Source of the DNA: Siphonodentalium dalli
Lineage: Eukaryota; Mollusca; Scaphopoda; Gadilida; Siphonodentaliidae
DNA: 64,000 nucleotides
Reading direction: 5' to 3'
Assembly: GCA_032622095.1 (NCBI GenBank)
Contig: CP136061.1
Coordinates: forward strand, 130,152,754 to 130,216,753
Shown: positions 59,201-64,000 of the stretch, piece after piece
Layout of the letters: each line of letters begins with the position of its first letter
How positions within the stretch are numbered: position 1 is the stretch's first letter
The notes under the pieces: model-generated
Seen by the model: only the letters and a program-made list of their open reading frames with translations
The model's database searches: none
What the model was told of the DNA's origin: nothing
Position numbers and translations under genes: made by a program

Positions 59201-62065
59201 CTCGCTAACCCTAATCATAACCCCTCCAAAACGGCTTAAACTCGAATATGGGCCTTTGCAAACCAAAAATCGGGGTAAAACTGATGAAATAGATGAAAGC
59301 CGAGTATTGGGGAATATCCCCGGCTTCCAGATTAAGTAAAGGTAAATAGGCCTATAAGTTACTTTTCAATTAAATGTAAATATCAAAATATTATAATAAC
59401 ACTTGTCTTGTTGTTTTATTGTCCAACATTCCCGTAATTCACGCCGTAAATGACACTCAATCGCGAGCCGATTGAAATGACACTATTAAATTTTGTAAGC
59501 AATGTGGGTAAATCCCGCATCTATAGTCTATAGTAGTCTATAGTTTATATCAATGTTCAGACTTAATCCGATTAGGAAACTAATAAACCCGACGCTTTAT
59601 TTGTGACCCGTTGTCCACATAGAGGATGGTACAATAGCGACTAATTGCATGTTTAACAAAAGCCAGTGAGTGTAATTATTTAACACTAACAGCATTGACA
59701 AAAGACTGCTAAAAAAGCACGTGTTTTAATAAATAGAGTTACTGTTTATACTGTAAAACGTGAACAAAATGCAGGTTAAAAATGTTAATGTCAATAACTT
59801 TTATTTTGGTTATAACGTTGACTTGGTTTGGAAGACATTGTTGTTCAATGATAAGTTCCCCTTCTGCTTCATTATTATACCCACTGTGTGTTTACATAAC
59901 ATGGTAGCCAGTTCTCTGTGTTTGGTTACATGAAGGGACATACAGACGTTGTCACTGAACGCGAAAAATATGTTTTTACAGTACTGTAGTTGGACAGACA
60001 CCTGTGGCTTTGCACGCGCATAGTCGCGCATGGCTTTTGAACTTGAAGCTACATATATACGCCGTTAGCGACTCGTTTCTTTTGTATTTGGTGTCTGTTA
60101 ATGATTTGTTTCCACGGGAAGTATAATTAAATAAACAAATAAGATTTTAAGATTCACTTTATTTTATTTTATTTATTATTCTCGAACATGCCTACGAAGT
60201 ATACTTTTCCGTTTTGAATATAAATATTAAATTTCTCGAGTTCGTCAATTTATTTTTCTGTCTACAAGCTGATATCAAATACTTACCACCGCTGAAATTG
60301 GGGTGGGCCTAAACTTTTCCGGGGTATAAGACCACTCATGCCTTTTCAAGCTATTTATTCCCTAGGCCCCCTGGTCTTATACCCGCGAGAATACGGTAAT
60401 TGTTTCTTATATTCTTTAACAGGCTTATTTTTTAGGTTTAGGGCCAGGGAATCTTTTTCATGGGTATCAAAATTATTACTATGAATAATTGGTGATAGTT
60501 TTGAGTTATAACATGCCCTATAGCATGCTTAAGCATACTAAAAAAAATTCACAAAAAAAAAAAGGAGATTTTTTTTTATTTTTTATTGTTTTTTAGGGAC
60601 GATTTTACAGAACGTAATTTAGGGCCGATGAGATCGGCCCGTGGCACTCAAAGGGTTAAAGATATATGAAACTTTATTCCATAATGTTTAAATATTCAAT
60701 AGGAATTGAACGATAAATATGACAGTCGATCAAGAAATATCTCATCCAATTACTCTGTTGTCGGTTTGTCGCAGAAAACACACAAGCTCTTTATTAACCC
60801 TTTACCCAACAAAACGGCAAAAAACGCCCAAATAAAGCTTCAACAGCCTAAAATATCTTCGGTCTGTCTCAATAACACCATACAAGTATGGATATCATTG
60901 GAACCGGTTCATTGACCACATTGTGATGGCTACAGTTATGCCCTGTGCCAATGCATTCTCTTATATATGCGAGTCAACCATAGGTCGCCTCGCATATATA
61001 AGAAAATGCATTGGCCTAAAAAAAATCTTTTTTAACACCTTTTACCATTTTTTCTTACATTCTTTAACAATTTTATAATTTTTTCTTACATTTTTTATAA
61101 TATTTTTATAATATTTTTCTACATTATTTGACAATTTTATCATTTTTAATATGTGTTAAGCCAATGCATTCTCTTATATATGCGAGGCGACCTATGGTCG
61201 ACTCGCATATATAAGAGAATGCATTGGCACAGGGCCATTATGTTGGGTAAAGGGTTAATTGAACTGGTGGTTGGGTGTGTCTACCCTTTTCAATAGTGAG
61301 GGTATGAATATTCACTCTCAAACTTATGAAAACCGATCGATCAGCTTATGAAGCTGTATGGATGATAAGATGCGGTTTTAAGACATTATGTTTGATTCAT
61401 ATTGAAACAACTTAGTTATGAGCTGATCAGTCAGCCTATCTATGACAAGCGTAAGTAAGTTAGGGTTGAACATCGGCTTGCCATTGTCACAAAAATATGT
61501 TCAGAATTTCTATGTGTGTTGATAAAAAGATTTGTTCTTGTTGACAGGGACCAGCCTAGAGGCTTCAAATTGGGAGAAGTCACTTCTCCCCATTTGAATA
61601 TTAGGGAGAAGTGGACTGTTATCAGGGAGAAGTTGTGAAGGCTAAAGTTCAATTTACACCCCAACATCATCATTCTATGATCATATATGTATTATGCAAT
61701 ACAAGAGCCCATTTATAAAACCATTATAATGAGAAAGTACACCATAACACTCTTTAGTTGTATAGTAAGTTCAAATATATTTGTCTGAATTTTATTTTTA
61801 GAATATTTTGCATATTGGTCTTTTCACAGTAATTCCACTGAAACTGTAATGTTTACATAATAATGTTTCTTACCCCATTCATGTTTCTTCTTAAAATCTA
61901 AAGGTATATACCAAAGACAATGGCACACATATCCTGGTTTGTACTCCATCTAATAGTGCAGCAGATTTGGTCGCAGAGAGGCTTCTGGAGCACATTAGGA
62001 AAGAGGACATTCTTAGAATGTATGCCACATCAAGATCACCATCAACTATCTCGACTGCGCTTAAG
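20853..62065 (+). CDS. MOV10: MOV10-family RNA helicase, 10 coding exons, 3' end outside window
   Basis: Members of this SF1 family unwind RNA and act in small-RNA silencing, retrotransposon restriction and mRNA decay. The exons 20853-21391, 22341-22526, 24317-24546, 28148-28382, 28941-29078, 33170-33323, 35685-35830, 56843-57019, 58000-58147 and 61904-62065 add up to 2115 nt, exactly 705 codons with no stop, and every junction is GT-AG and phase-consistent. Order of parts: MOV10-like N-terminal helix (residues ~5-40), basic Gly/Arg/Lys linker (~75-175), U1-type zinc finger (C207, C210, H224, H230), the diagnostic FEEIQSEVDIRHYDM block, the RPSILRGD block, FNRLPVRIQHRA, Walker A GPPGTGKT (635-642) and CTPSNSAADL in exon 10. 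Motifs II-VI are not in the window, so the protein is incomplete here. MOV10 versus MOV10L1/Armitage cannot be settled without the C-terminus. Intron 7 is 21 kb. Confidence 0.93.
21412..21627. mobile_element. Palindromic TA-flanked MITE, copy 1 (intron 1)
   Basis: Arms of ~95 nt: CAGTAATGCCCTAAATAAT, 'ccttaaccacagcagaat', AAATATGGCTTGTTGCCATT and their complements on the right. TA precedes the left end. It begins 20 nt after the exon 1 donor. Copies at 27.85 and 58.24 kb. TA target and palindromy suggest a Tc1/mariner-type MITE (inference). Confidence 0.85.
22341..22526 (+). CDS. MOV10: MOV10-like exon 2: U1/matrin-type zinc finger
   Basis: Acceptor TGTTAG|G, donor AAAAG|GTAAGC, phase 2 in and 2 out. 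It encodes WCELCCSGLTFSKKNVDEHV followed by VGRRHR, that is C-x2-C-x13-H-x5-H. The HxxGxxHR tail is typical of U1/matrin zinc fingers, which bind double-stranded RNA in proteins such as ZFR and ZNF346. RNA binding here is inferred from the family. The exon encodes little besides the finger. Confidence 0.88.
22723..22751 (+). repeat. Poly(G) tract, 29 nt, in intron 2
   Basis: An uninterrupted run of 29 G lies about 200 nt after the exon 2 donor, on the transcribed sense strand, so the RNA could form G-quadruplexes. Such runs are often mis-sized in assemblies. Confidence 0.93.
23259..23292. repeat. (TA)n microsatellite next to a 'tagtcgacta' palindrome
   Basis: A pure TA run of ~30 nt. Just upstream (23202-23253) is 'catagtcgactagtcgatgg' with 'catctactagtcgactagtt', which resembles hAT terminal text; no partner end found. 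Confidence 0.7.
24317..24546 (+). CDS. MOV10: MOV10-like exon 3
   Basis: Acceptor ATTTTAG|A, donor CCAG|GTGAGA, phase 2 in and 1 out. It encodes a strand-rich piece (ALITMEVEPRRTGKIELRIK, then NTHPTENLGVYRCELL) matching the N-terminal beta-rich region of MOV10 in position and style. The segment is distant from vertebrate MOV10, so homology rests on frame continuity and position. Confidence 0.85.
24547..27840. other. Intron 3, mostly unrecognised sequence
   Basis: No exon recognised between exons 3 and 4. It includes a probable right end of a 'ccctttcatga'-type TTAA element near 26865-26975 (CTCTTATATATGC-type text, then TCATGAAAGGGTTTAA). The rest shows no recognised repeat or coding signal. 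Confidence 0.5.
27852..28054. mobile_element. Palindromic TA-flanked MITE, copy 2 (intron 3)
   Basis: Same family as 21412-21627: CAGTAATGCTCTAAATAATC at the left, ATTTAGGGCGTTACTGTA at the right, with the 'ggatttagtcggaaatatgg' and 'gctgtggttaaggagtc' blocks inverted. It ends 93 nt before the exon 4 acceptor. Confidence 0.85.
28148..28382 (+). CDS. MOV10: MOV10-like exon 4
   Basis: Acceptor TTACAG|GT, donor CCAAG|GTAAGT, phase 1 in and 2 out. It encodes a segment with GTDHTPIAFYFKRGSDDFHI, resembling the stretch of MOV10 that precedes the linker to the helicase core. A palindromic MITE ends only 93 nt upstream of the acceptor. Confidence 0.87.
28941..29078 (+). CDS. MOV10: MOV10-like exon 5
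   Basis: Acceptor ATTCCAG|T, donor ATGAA|GTGAGT, phase 2 in and 2 out. It encodes LEQVRKLEGYPVPRATRHII and then an acidic stretch (LDDEEEIILLDMK). The short Tyr-Pro-x-Pro motif matches the conserved YPxP linker of the family. Confidence 0.88.
29245..29995 (+). repeat. GTCC-containing element with ~165-bp tandem units
   Basis: Starts 'ttatacccttcgcaacgaag', has 'gtccgtctgtccgtccgtccgtgg', then about four units with 'accatgggaacctg..cacctg.gattatgacgtctgt' and 'tggtggagttatccccctttttcgacttagaattttttt', and ends 'acaccgggggtatccttag'. Some units form a run of 60-90 aa open frames by chance. Non-coding. Confidence 0.75.
30022..30237. mobile_element. TTAA-flanked MITE 'CCCTTTCATGA'
   Basis: TTAA at 30018-30021 and 30238-30241 flanks CCCTTTCATGA and, inverted, TCATGGAAGGG. 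Inside are three copies, in both orientations, of the CATTCTCTTATATATGCGAG motif shared with the elements at 58.9 and 60.8 kb. PiggyBac-type by target site. Confidence 0.82.
30893..31100 (+). repeat. Dispersed repeat 'acattggaatggtctatt', copy
   Basis: Shares 'ttgattctaccattcagtta', 'acattggaatggtctatt', 'ggaggga.tgtt' and 'gaactactcatca' with 55-250, 34225-34460, 57040-57140 and 63420-63500. Possibly a SINE-like family; no Pol III boxes were confirmed. Confidence 0.6.
31290..31560 (+). repeat. Dispersed repeat 'agagcccatttataaaacca', copy 2
   Basis: Matches 61655-61750 and, in reverse, 20285-20600. Next to it is 'gggagaa' text and then 'ctctaggctggtcc', which recurs in altered form at 32590-32630 on the far side of ~1.05 kb, suggesting an insertion between the two. 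Confidence 0.55.
31560..33169. other. Intron 5 remainder without recognisable gene
   Basis: Begins with a 'gtcgcctt/aaggcga' rich patch (31548-31640). Near 32505-32580 there are several 'gaagtctcccta' repeats. No conserved protein seen on either strand. Confidence 0.5.
33170..33323 (+). CDS. MOV10: MOV10-like exon 6
   Basis: Acceptor TTGCAG|A, donor CTAGTG|GTAACT, phase 2 in and 0 out. It encodes NYEERLQTLMNFEEIQSEVD and IRHYDMSGV, the most diagnostic MOV10/Armitage sequence before the helicase domain. An unspliced reading continues only a few codons before a stop, which supports the donor. Confidence 0.92.
33324..35684. other. Intron 6 without recognisable gene
   Basis: Holds the dispersed 'acattggaatggtctatt' repeat at 34225-34460. 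The remaining sequence is AT-rich and unremarkable; the minus-strand ORFs at 34674-35294 show no family features. Confidence 0.55.
35685..35830 (+). CDS. MOV10: MOV10-like exon 7
   Basis: Acceptor TTCCAG|GTACC, donor AAAAC|GTACGT, phase 0 in and 2 out. It encodes VPDLQEKRPSILRGDRLFVR and GHVHEVELNTVRLGFHKT, the 'RPS-LRGD' and 'HxVEL' blocks of the beta-barrel-like region ahead of the helicase core. The next exon is 21 kb away. Confidence 0.92.
36290..36941 (+). mobile_element. Tandem-unit element, left part (about 4 units of ~170 bp)
   Basis: Starts 'tatccccaaccaaattgaaaatttgcggggg', then 'gtctgtctgtccgtccgtct', then ~170-bp units with 'caacggatttcaaagat', 'gagttcgcaa.ccaggtccggccgg', 'gagttattggactttgtttatt' and 'gacgacgtcacagggctcatttccacaaa'. 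The element continues at 51397-51475 and 55683-56250, each break being an insertion. Confidence 0.85.
36992..38877 (+). mobile_element. Pearl-like core-repeat element, copy 4 (about 10 units)
   Basis: Starts TAGCTCAACTTACTTTG, ends CAGTGTCATTGACACTTTCAT, and has about ten ~160-165-bp core units ('acatggccgccagcagccat' in most). It sits in the left terminal repeat of the outer DIRS-like element. The right terminal repeat of the same element (51311-51340) gives the uninterrupted sequence ATTCATTTTTATTCAC, so insertion was between two T with no target duplication. That matches Helentron-type insertion. Confidence 0.85.
38989..39019. promoter_or_regulatory. TATA-containing hairpin in outer DIRS-like left ITR
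   Basis: TGTCCACT (38989-38996) pairs with AGTGGACA (39012-39019) around a 15-nt loop holding TATATAAG. The inner DIRS-like copy has the same layout with a different stem. It probably lies at the promoter of the element; promoter function is inferred from the TATA motif and location. Confidence 0.55.
39050..41372 (+). other. Outer DIRS-like element, left internal region
   Basis: Homologous in order to 41592-43370 of the inner element (for example 'gtgggaaatttcccaacttccgg', 'gccgcatacttcaccaatgtcact', 'gttccgagggt'). Frames are broken; no conserved RT or recombinase motif was found. Confidence 0.6.
41539..41565. promoter_or_regulatory. TATA-containing hairpin in inner DIRS-like left ITR
   Basis: TCACTTG (41539-41545) pairs with CAAGTGA (41559-41565) around the 13-nt loop TTATGTATATAAG. 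The stem differs in sequence from that at 38989-39019 but both pair fully. The inverted counterpart is in the right ITR near 46740-46770. Confidence 0.55.
44144..45136. mobile_element. hAT-like element inside inner DIRS-like element
   Basis: The ends are TAGGGGTGCCACGATTAGTC and, inverted, AGTCGTGGCACCTCT, with subterminal 'taatcgat/atcgatta' motifs. The homologous region of the outer element (about 48205-48250) lacks it, running from 'gagtcctt' on to 'gggcattgctgtactcagtg'. No clear 8-bp duplication remains and no transposase is seen. Confidence 0.75.
46553..46647. repeat. Internal complementary region (ICR) of inner DIRS-like element
   Basis: In reverse complement it reads from the right terminus (...TCTTATAGGGAATATG..., ...TTGAAAATGTTAT) directly into the left terminus (ATTCCCTTCAAAGATACG...). 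It would template the junction of a circular DIRS intermediate. Confidence 0.82.
47480..47965 (+). mobile_element. 5'-truncated LINE fragment inside outer DIRS-like element
   Basis: The frame ending at 47697 reads RGHCFNLQKHHSSKDVGKYF, FTNRVAEMWNKLPESIV and LEQFKTLIDYHFY. This is the typical C-terminal end of a jockey/CR1-type reverse transcriptase (FF-NRV-x-x-W-N-x-L-P). A short 3' UTR follows, ending near 47812 in 'aaatgatttgatt'. The matching stretch of the inner element (43860-43910) lacks it. The part 47813-47965 may be a separate insertion. Confidence 0.75.
49240..50495. mobile_element. hAT-like element with 8-bp target duplication
   Basis: TIRs TAGGGGTGTAACGATA and TATCGTTACACCCCTA, with rich 'atcgatac/gtatcgat' subterminal repeats. 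GAAATCTG is duplicated at 49232-49239 and 50496-50503. The homologous site of the inner element (about 46055) is uninterrupted. It is 1256 bp with no recognisable transposase, hence non-autonomous. Confidence 0.9.
51001..51096. repeat. Internal complementary region (ICR) of outer DIRS-like element
   Basis: Same organisation as 46553-46647 but carrying the outer copy's own variants (GACGGGAATAT, CCCTAATAAG). Confidence 0.82.
51397..51475 (+). mobile_element. Tandem-unit element, middle piece
   Basis: Continues the unit broken at 36941 ('ttttggtatatgagttcaca...ttttcagcagagtta') and is broken again at GAGTTA by the LINE-like insertion. Confidence 0.85.
52437..54235. repeat. ~250-bp tandem array inside the LINE-like element
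   Basis: About six units carry 'caatcagttacttgacatga', 'gttggttccyaagatttta', 'tgtctatacat', 'actacaaatattggtgaat' and 'attaaatgcctttaaatata'. Spacings between 'gttggttcc' marks are near 247-261 bp, except where a MITE has entered. Confidence 0.82.
52890..53383. mobile_element. TTAA-flanked MITE inside the tandem array
   Basis: TTAA at 52886-52889 and 53384-53387. Ends AGGCACGTGAGGCCTT and, inverted, AGGTACGGTTGGCCTT. Sister units read GCCTTTAAATATAG without it, giving the exact empty site. 494 bp, no coding content, with an internal 'gaacgctctttat'-type repeat. Confidence 0.88.
54636..55574 (-). pseudogene. LINE ORF1 protein (coiled coil plus RRM-like), one in-frame stop
   Basis: In non-LTR elements this protein binds the element RNA. 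The frame starts at the ATG of MADKKRPTVMSSTSDADD (55574); a Met 13 codons earlier is also in frame. N-terminus is polar and Lys/Ser/Thr-rich, then a coiled coil (about residues 70-185, e.g. LELKLDQMDIKSK, LEQKFCKLEQKYNRLEQ), then RKESIRIYGIAGD opening the RRM-like domain. A single TAA at 54984-54986 interrupts after HEDSDDS; the same frame continues with VLKTLNKTLALNL, ISIAHRLGEYSEGNSRGIIV and ITKEDLT-like text (IVIKEDLTQFNYI) to 54636. The order NLRI-x-G / AHRxG / IIVKF / I-x-EDL is the L1/CR1-type ORF1 pattern. Total ~310 codons. Confidence 0.8.
55683..56250 (+). mobile_element. Tandem-unit element, right part
   Basis: Three further ~160-bp units, then a different end: two ~60-bp copies of 'gagaatgcacttcccc.actgcacatttcggcgg' and 'gggggataccgccgtctgcgactgcttg'. 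The GGGGGATA text mirrors the 'gcgggggatata' start at 36.31 kb. Confidence 0.8.
56631..56732. repeat. Palindrome ~110 nt upstream of exon 8
   Basis: Arms of ~45 nt begin 'gctgattccacgagtcgcca' and end with the complement 'tggcgactcgtggaatcggc'; both include 'tccgagagtcaagcgcaga' or its inverse. Centre 'tagcatttgaaatt'. A small hairpin element of unknown class. Confidence 0.85.
56843..57019 (+). CDS. MOV10: MOV10-like exon 8
   Basis: Acceptor TTTTTCAG|C at 56842, donor CTCAA|GTAAGT, phase 2 in and 2 out. It encodes LLNIFSPNMSFNLRFSFNRL and PVRIQHRACEL, continuing exon 7 as expected for the family. A second in-frame AG at 56860 would remove six residues that the family alignment needs, so I chose 56842. 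A 100-bp palindrome ends 110 nt upstream. Confidence 0.92.
58000..58147 (+). CDS. MOV10: MOV10-like exon 9: helicase motif I (Walker A)
   Basis: Acceptor TTTCAG|T, donor AAACAG|GTAGGA, phase 2 in and 0 out. It encodes FFDKKLLENKEQMQAVEQIV (Q-motif-like region), RPAPYVIFGPPGTGKTVTIV and EAIKQ. GPPGTGKT at 58097-58120 is the ATP-binding P-loop, and its flanks match MOV10 almost residue for residue. Confidence 0.96.
58241..58451. mobile_element. Palindromic TA-flanked MITE, copy 3 (intron 9)
   Basis: CAGTAATGCCGTAAATAATC ... GGGCATTACTG, flanked by TA at 58239-58240 and 58452-58453. Arms carry the same 'ccttaaccacagcagaatta' and 'ggatttagtcggaaatatgg' blocks as the other two copies. It begins 93 nt after the Walker A exon. 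Confidence 0.88.
58947..60655. mobile_element. TTAA-flanked element 'CCCTTTGAGTGCCA'
   Basis: TTAA at 58943-58946 and 60656-60659; ends CCCTTTGAGTGCCA and TGGCACTCAAAGGG. It contains a perfect-looking hairpin at 58995-59064 (CCAATGCATTCTCTTATATA with its complement) and a nested element at 59108-60397. No transposase. PiggyBac-type by target site. Confidence 0.85.
59108..60397. mobile_element. TIR element 'ACCGTATTCTYGCGGGTATA' nested in the TTAA element
   Basis: Left end ACCGTATTCTTGCGGGTATA and right end, inverted, ACCGTATTCTCGCGGGTATA, with secondary 'ttttccggggtataagacca' copies near both ends (59178-59200 and 60317-60336). Both ends abut TA (ATACCG, CGGTAAT). The end sequence resembles ISL2EU/PIF-type termini I know from other animals; low confidence on family. 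No transposase frame. Confidence 0.72.
60798..61254. mobile_element. TTAA-flanked MITE 'CCCTTTACCCAACA'
   Basis: TTAA at 60794-60797 and 61255-61258; ends CCCTTTACCCAACA and TGTTGGGTAAAGGG. Two internal hairpins at 60946-61016 and 61161-61228 use the same CCAATGCATTCTCTTATATA arms as the 58.9-kb element. Confidence 0.87.
61545..61755 (+). repeat. Dispersed repeat 'agagcccatttataaaacca', copy 3
   Basis: Contains 'gggaccagcctagagg', 'gggagaagtggactgttatca' and 'atgcaatacaagagcccatt', matching 31290-31560 and, reversed, 20285-20610. It ends ~150 nt upstream of exon 10. Confidence 0.65.
61904..62065 (+). CDS. MOV10: MOV10-like exon 10: helicase motif Ia
   Basis: Acceptor TCTAAAG|GTA, donor CTTAAG|GTTAGT, phase 0 at both ends. 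It encodes HILVCTPSNSAADLVAERLL, corresponding to motif Ia (CAPSNSGADL in vertebrate MOV10), then a variable stretch ending STISTALK. It is the last exon I can find. No later helicase motif (DEAx and others) is visible before the end of the window. Confidence 0.93.
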
Positions 62066-62239
62066 GTTAGTTTATTGATGGGAGTGACTGTTTCTGAGTG
62101 ACAATTCACAGTGAAAAGCCTGTCTTCCCCATAAGCATTGACTTCCATTTTCATGACTGACTTTGAATGTTTTTCTATATGTACCCATACCATATATGGT
62201 ACACATAGTGTCGACATCCGGATTGACCACCCATCGTTG

Positions 62240-62725
62240 TACTGTCCGTCTAAACATCCGTTTGTCCATCCATAGACACTTTACACATGGTGCGATATCT
62301 CAAACATTTTCTATCTGATCGGAACCAAATTTTGTATATGAGTTTCTCAGCCCAAAATACGGATCGAGTTTGAATATGGGTTTGATCTGATTTTTTTTTT
62401 ACAGAGTTATGGCCATTTTTCGACTTATAATTTATGCATGCTGTGATGACTCAAACATTTTTTATCCGATCGGAACCAAATTTGGCATGTGAATTTCTCA
62501 GCTGACAATACAAATCGAGTTCGAATATGGGTTTTTTTCCGATGTTCTTTTACAGAGTTATGGCCCTTTGACATAGAATTCATGCATGTTTTGATAAATT
62601 AACCATTTTTCATCTGCTCTAAACCAAATTTGGTATGTGAGTTTCTCAACTCAAAATACAGTTTGAGTTCGAATATGGGTTTGATCCGATTTTTTATACC
62701 GGAGTTATGGCCCTTTTCAATTTCG
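62240..62725 (+). repeat. ~150-bp tandem units (three) of the 'gagttatggccctttt' family
   Basis: Three units with 'gatcggaaccaaattt.gtatgtgagtttctcag', 'aaaatac.gatcgagttcgaatatgggtttgatc' and 'cagagttatggcccttttcgactta'. Close to the units at 990-1335 in wording. Preceded by 'gtactgtccgtctaaacatccgtttgtcc'. Confidence 0.75.
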
Positions 62726-64000
62726 AATTATCCAGATTATAAACAAGTAACTTAATTAATACCTGCTTCTCTGTGAGAGAGACAAGAGCAAATATGGTTT
62801 ATTGAATTGGGAGTTATTTATAGCCCTGATATGTTAGCCCAAAAAGAATTGGCCACACACAGAGTAGTGCATAATGGATAAATTGATTCAGCTATCTTTG
62901 TAACCACAACTTATCCAGGTAAATTTATATAACTAGACCAATGGAACTCTAGGTCTTTGGATGCTTGGACTTACATTGAATCAATCAGGGCAGAGATAGG
63001 TGATTTAACCCCTTTTACCCATTGCATGTCTTTTAATCTTTTCCATTATTAAATAACTATATTATTTTGATATCTCACATGGCCATTTGCAACAACATGA
63101 ATAGAACTGCTGACACTATGATAGTGGTTACAGGCTCTATATTGTAGATGTTATATTAACCCTTCTATTTTGACCCATACATTTCAATAATTTTTGTTAT
63201 TACTGGTTATTATGCACATTTATCTTTACTACTTTAGATCATAACAGTATACTCTATAATTCAACATCAAAAGATTATGATTTCAATCATAACAATTTAC
63301 TATCGCCAATGGATGGGTTAAACATCTGCCGATTGCAATCATCCTCTCATCCACAGATACATTCATATCTTCCAAAATTTTAAGTGTTAAATTTTATATA
63401 GGGCTTTAACCCTTCTATACTAAATGGATTCTCCCAGTCAGTTAACAAGTTTACATCGGAATGGTCTATTTTTTATTTAGAGGGATGTTAAAGGAATTAA
63501 TTTGTCAAAACAAAATAATTTTTATCGTCATAATACTAGTTATATATGTCTAACAGACCCATTTCGCCAAGAAAAGCAGGTAATATTTATATTATTATGA
63601 TATTAAAAAAAAGTATCCGAAGTGTAAGTCACGTGACTGATTGGTGCCATCCATGACTATATAACACGGTCACATGTCCAATCAGCTGCATCGACGTGGT
63701 TAGTTTACCTGATTTACTTACTGGTGACAGCAGTGGGCGGAGCTTGAAATAATTCCGCCAATCGCGTAATAAGTTGATAAATTACATATAAAATATCGCA
63801 GTCTCTGGTTACCTTTATACAATAAATGCATGGCCATCATTGAATAAAACTGTTTGAATGTGCTTATTATGAACTGGATTTGTTAGAATGTTAGATTATA
63901 TAACGAATAATGATGGCTAAAATGTACTTTGAAGCGATAAAAGTCATGTGAAATGAGATTAATTTATTCAGAAATGCAATGAGCGGAATAGAGTGTGAAA
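62726..64000. other. Start of intron 10, no further exon seen
   Basis: AT-rich; holds the dispersed 'acatcggaatggtctatt' repeat at 63420-63500, close to the copy at the very start of the window. No helicase motif II-VI exon was recognised. Confidence 0.55.

Noticed and set aside
61891-62217. 108-aa minus-strand ORF
   Set aside because: Shadow of helicase exon 10 on the opposite strand.

Overview
This is invertebrate nuclear DNA: AT-rich, intron-bearing and crowded with transposons. The best-supported origin is a lophotrochozoan, probably a mollusc. The grounds are pearl-like core-repeat elements with ~160-bp units, DIRS-like and KDZ-like elements, and the intron structure; the phylum is inferred, not shown.

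Only one host gene can be supported. It is a MOV10-family (SF1, Armitage/MOV10/MOV10L1) RNA helicase on the + strand. Ten coding exons (20853..62065) splice with GT-AG junctions and consistent phases into an uninterrupted 705-codon frame, from the initiator Met through the Walker A (GPPGTGKT) and Ia-like motifs. The rest of the helicase lies beyond the window. Exon 2 encodes a U1/matrin-type C2H2 finger, which is not part of the MOV10 layout I know.

Layout. 1..20800: no host gene recognised. It holds interspersed repeats, fold-backs and TTAA-flanked MITEs, a decayed LINE reverse transcriptase with a ~500-bp tandem duplication (10.4-12.0 kb), three pearl-like elements, and a KDZ-like DNA transposon with terminal inverted repeats and a 7-bp target duplication (14.06-15.36 kb). 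20830..35830: helicase exons 1-7, with MITEs in the introns. 35831..56842: a 21-kb intron 7 built from nested insertions. A tandem-repeat element (36.29-56.25 kb) was split by a DIRS-like retroelement (36942..51396) and by a LINE-like ORF1-only element (51476..55682). The DIRS-like element was itself entered by a pearl-like element, a second DIRS-like element of the same family, two hAT-like elements and a LINE fragment. 56843..62065: exons 8-10, separated by a TA-flanked hairpin MITE and TTAA elements, one with a further TIR element inside. 62066..64000: intron repeats.

The most informative signals are structural. The two nested DIRS-like elements each carry an internal complementary region matching the joined right and left ends of its own copy. 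Their terminal repeats also hold a TATA-containing hairpin whose stem differs between the two copies yet still pairs. No tRNA, rRNA or CRISPR was recognised.
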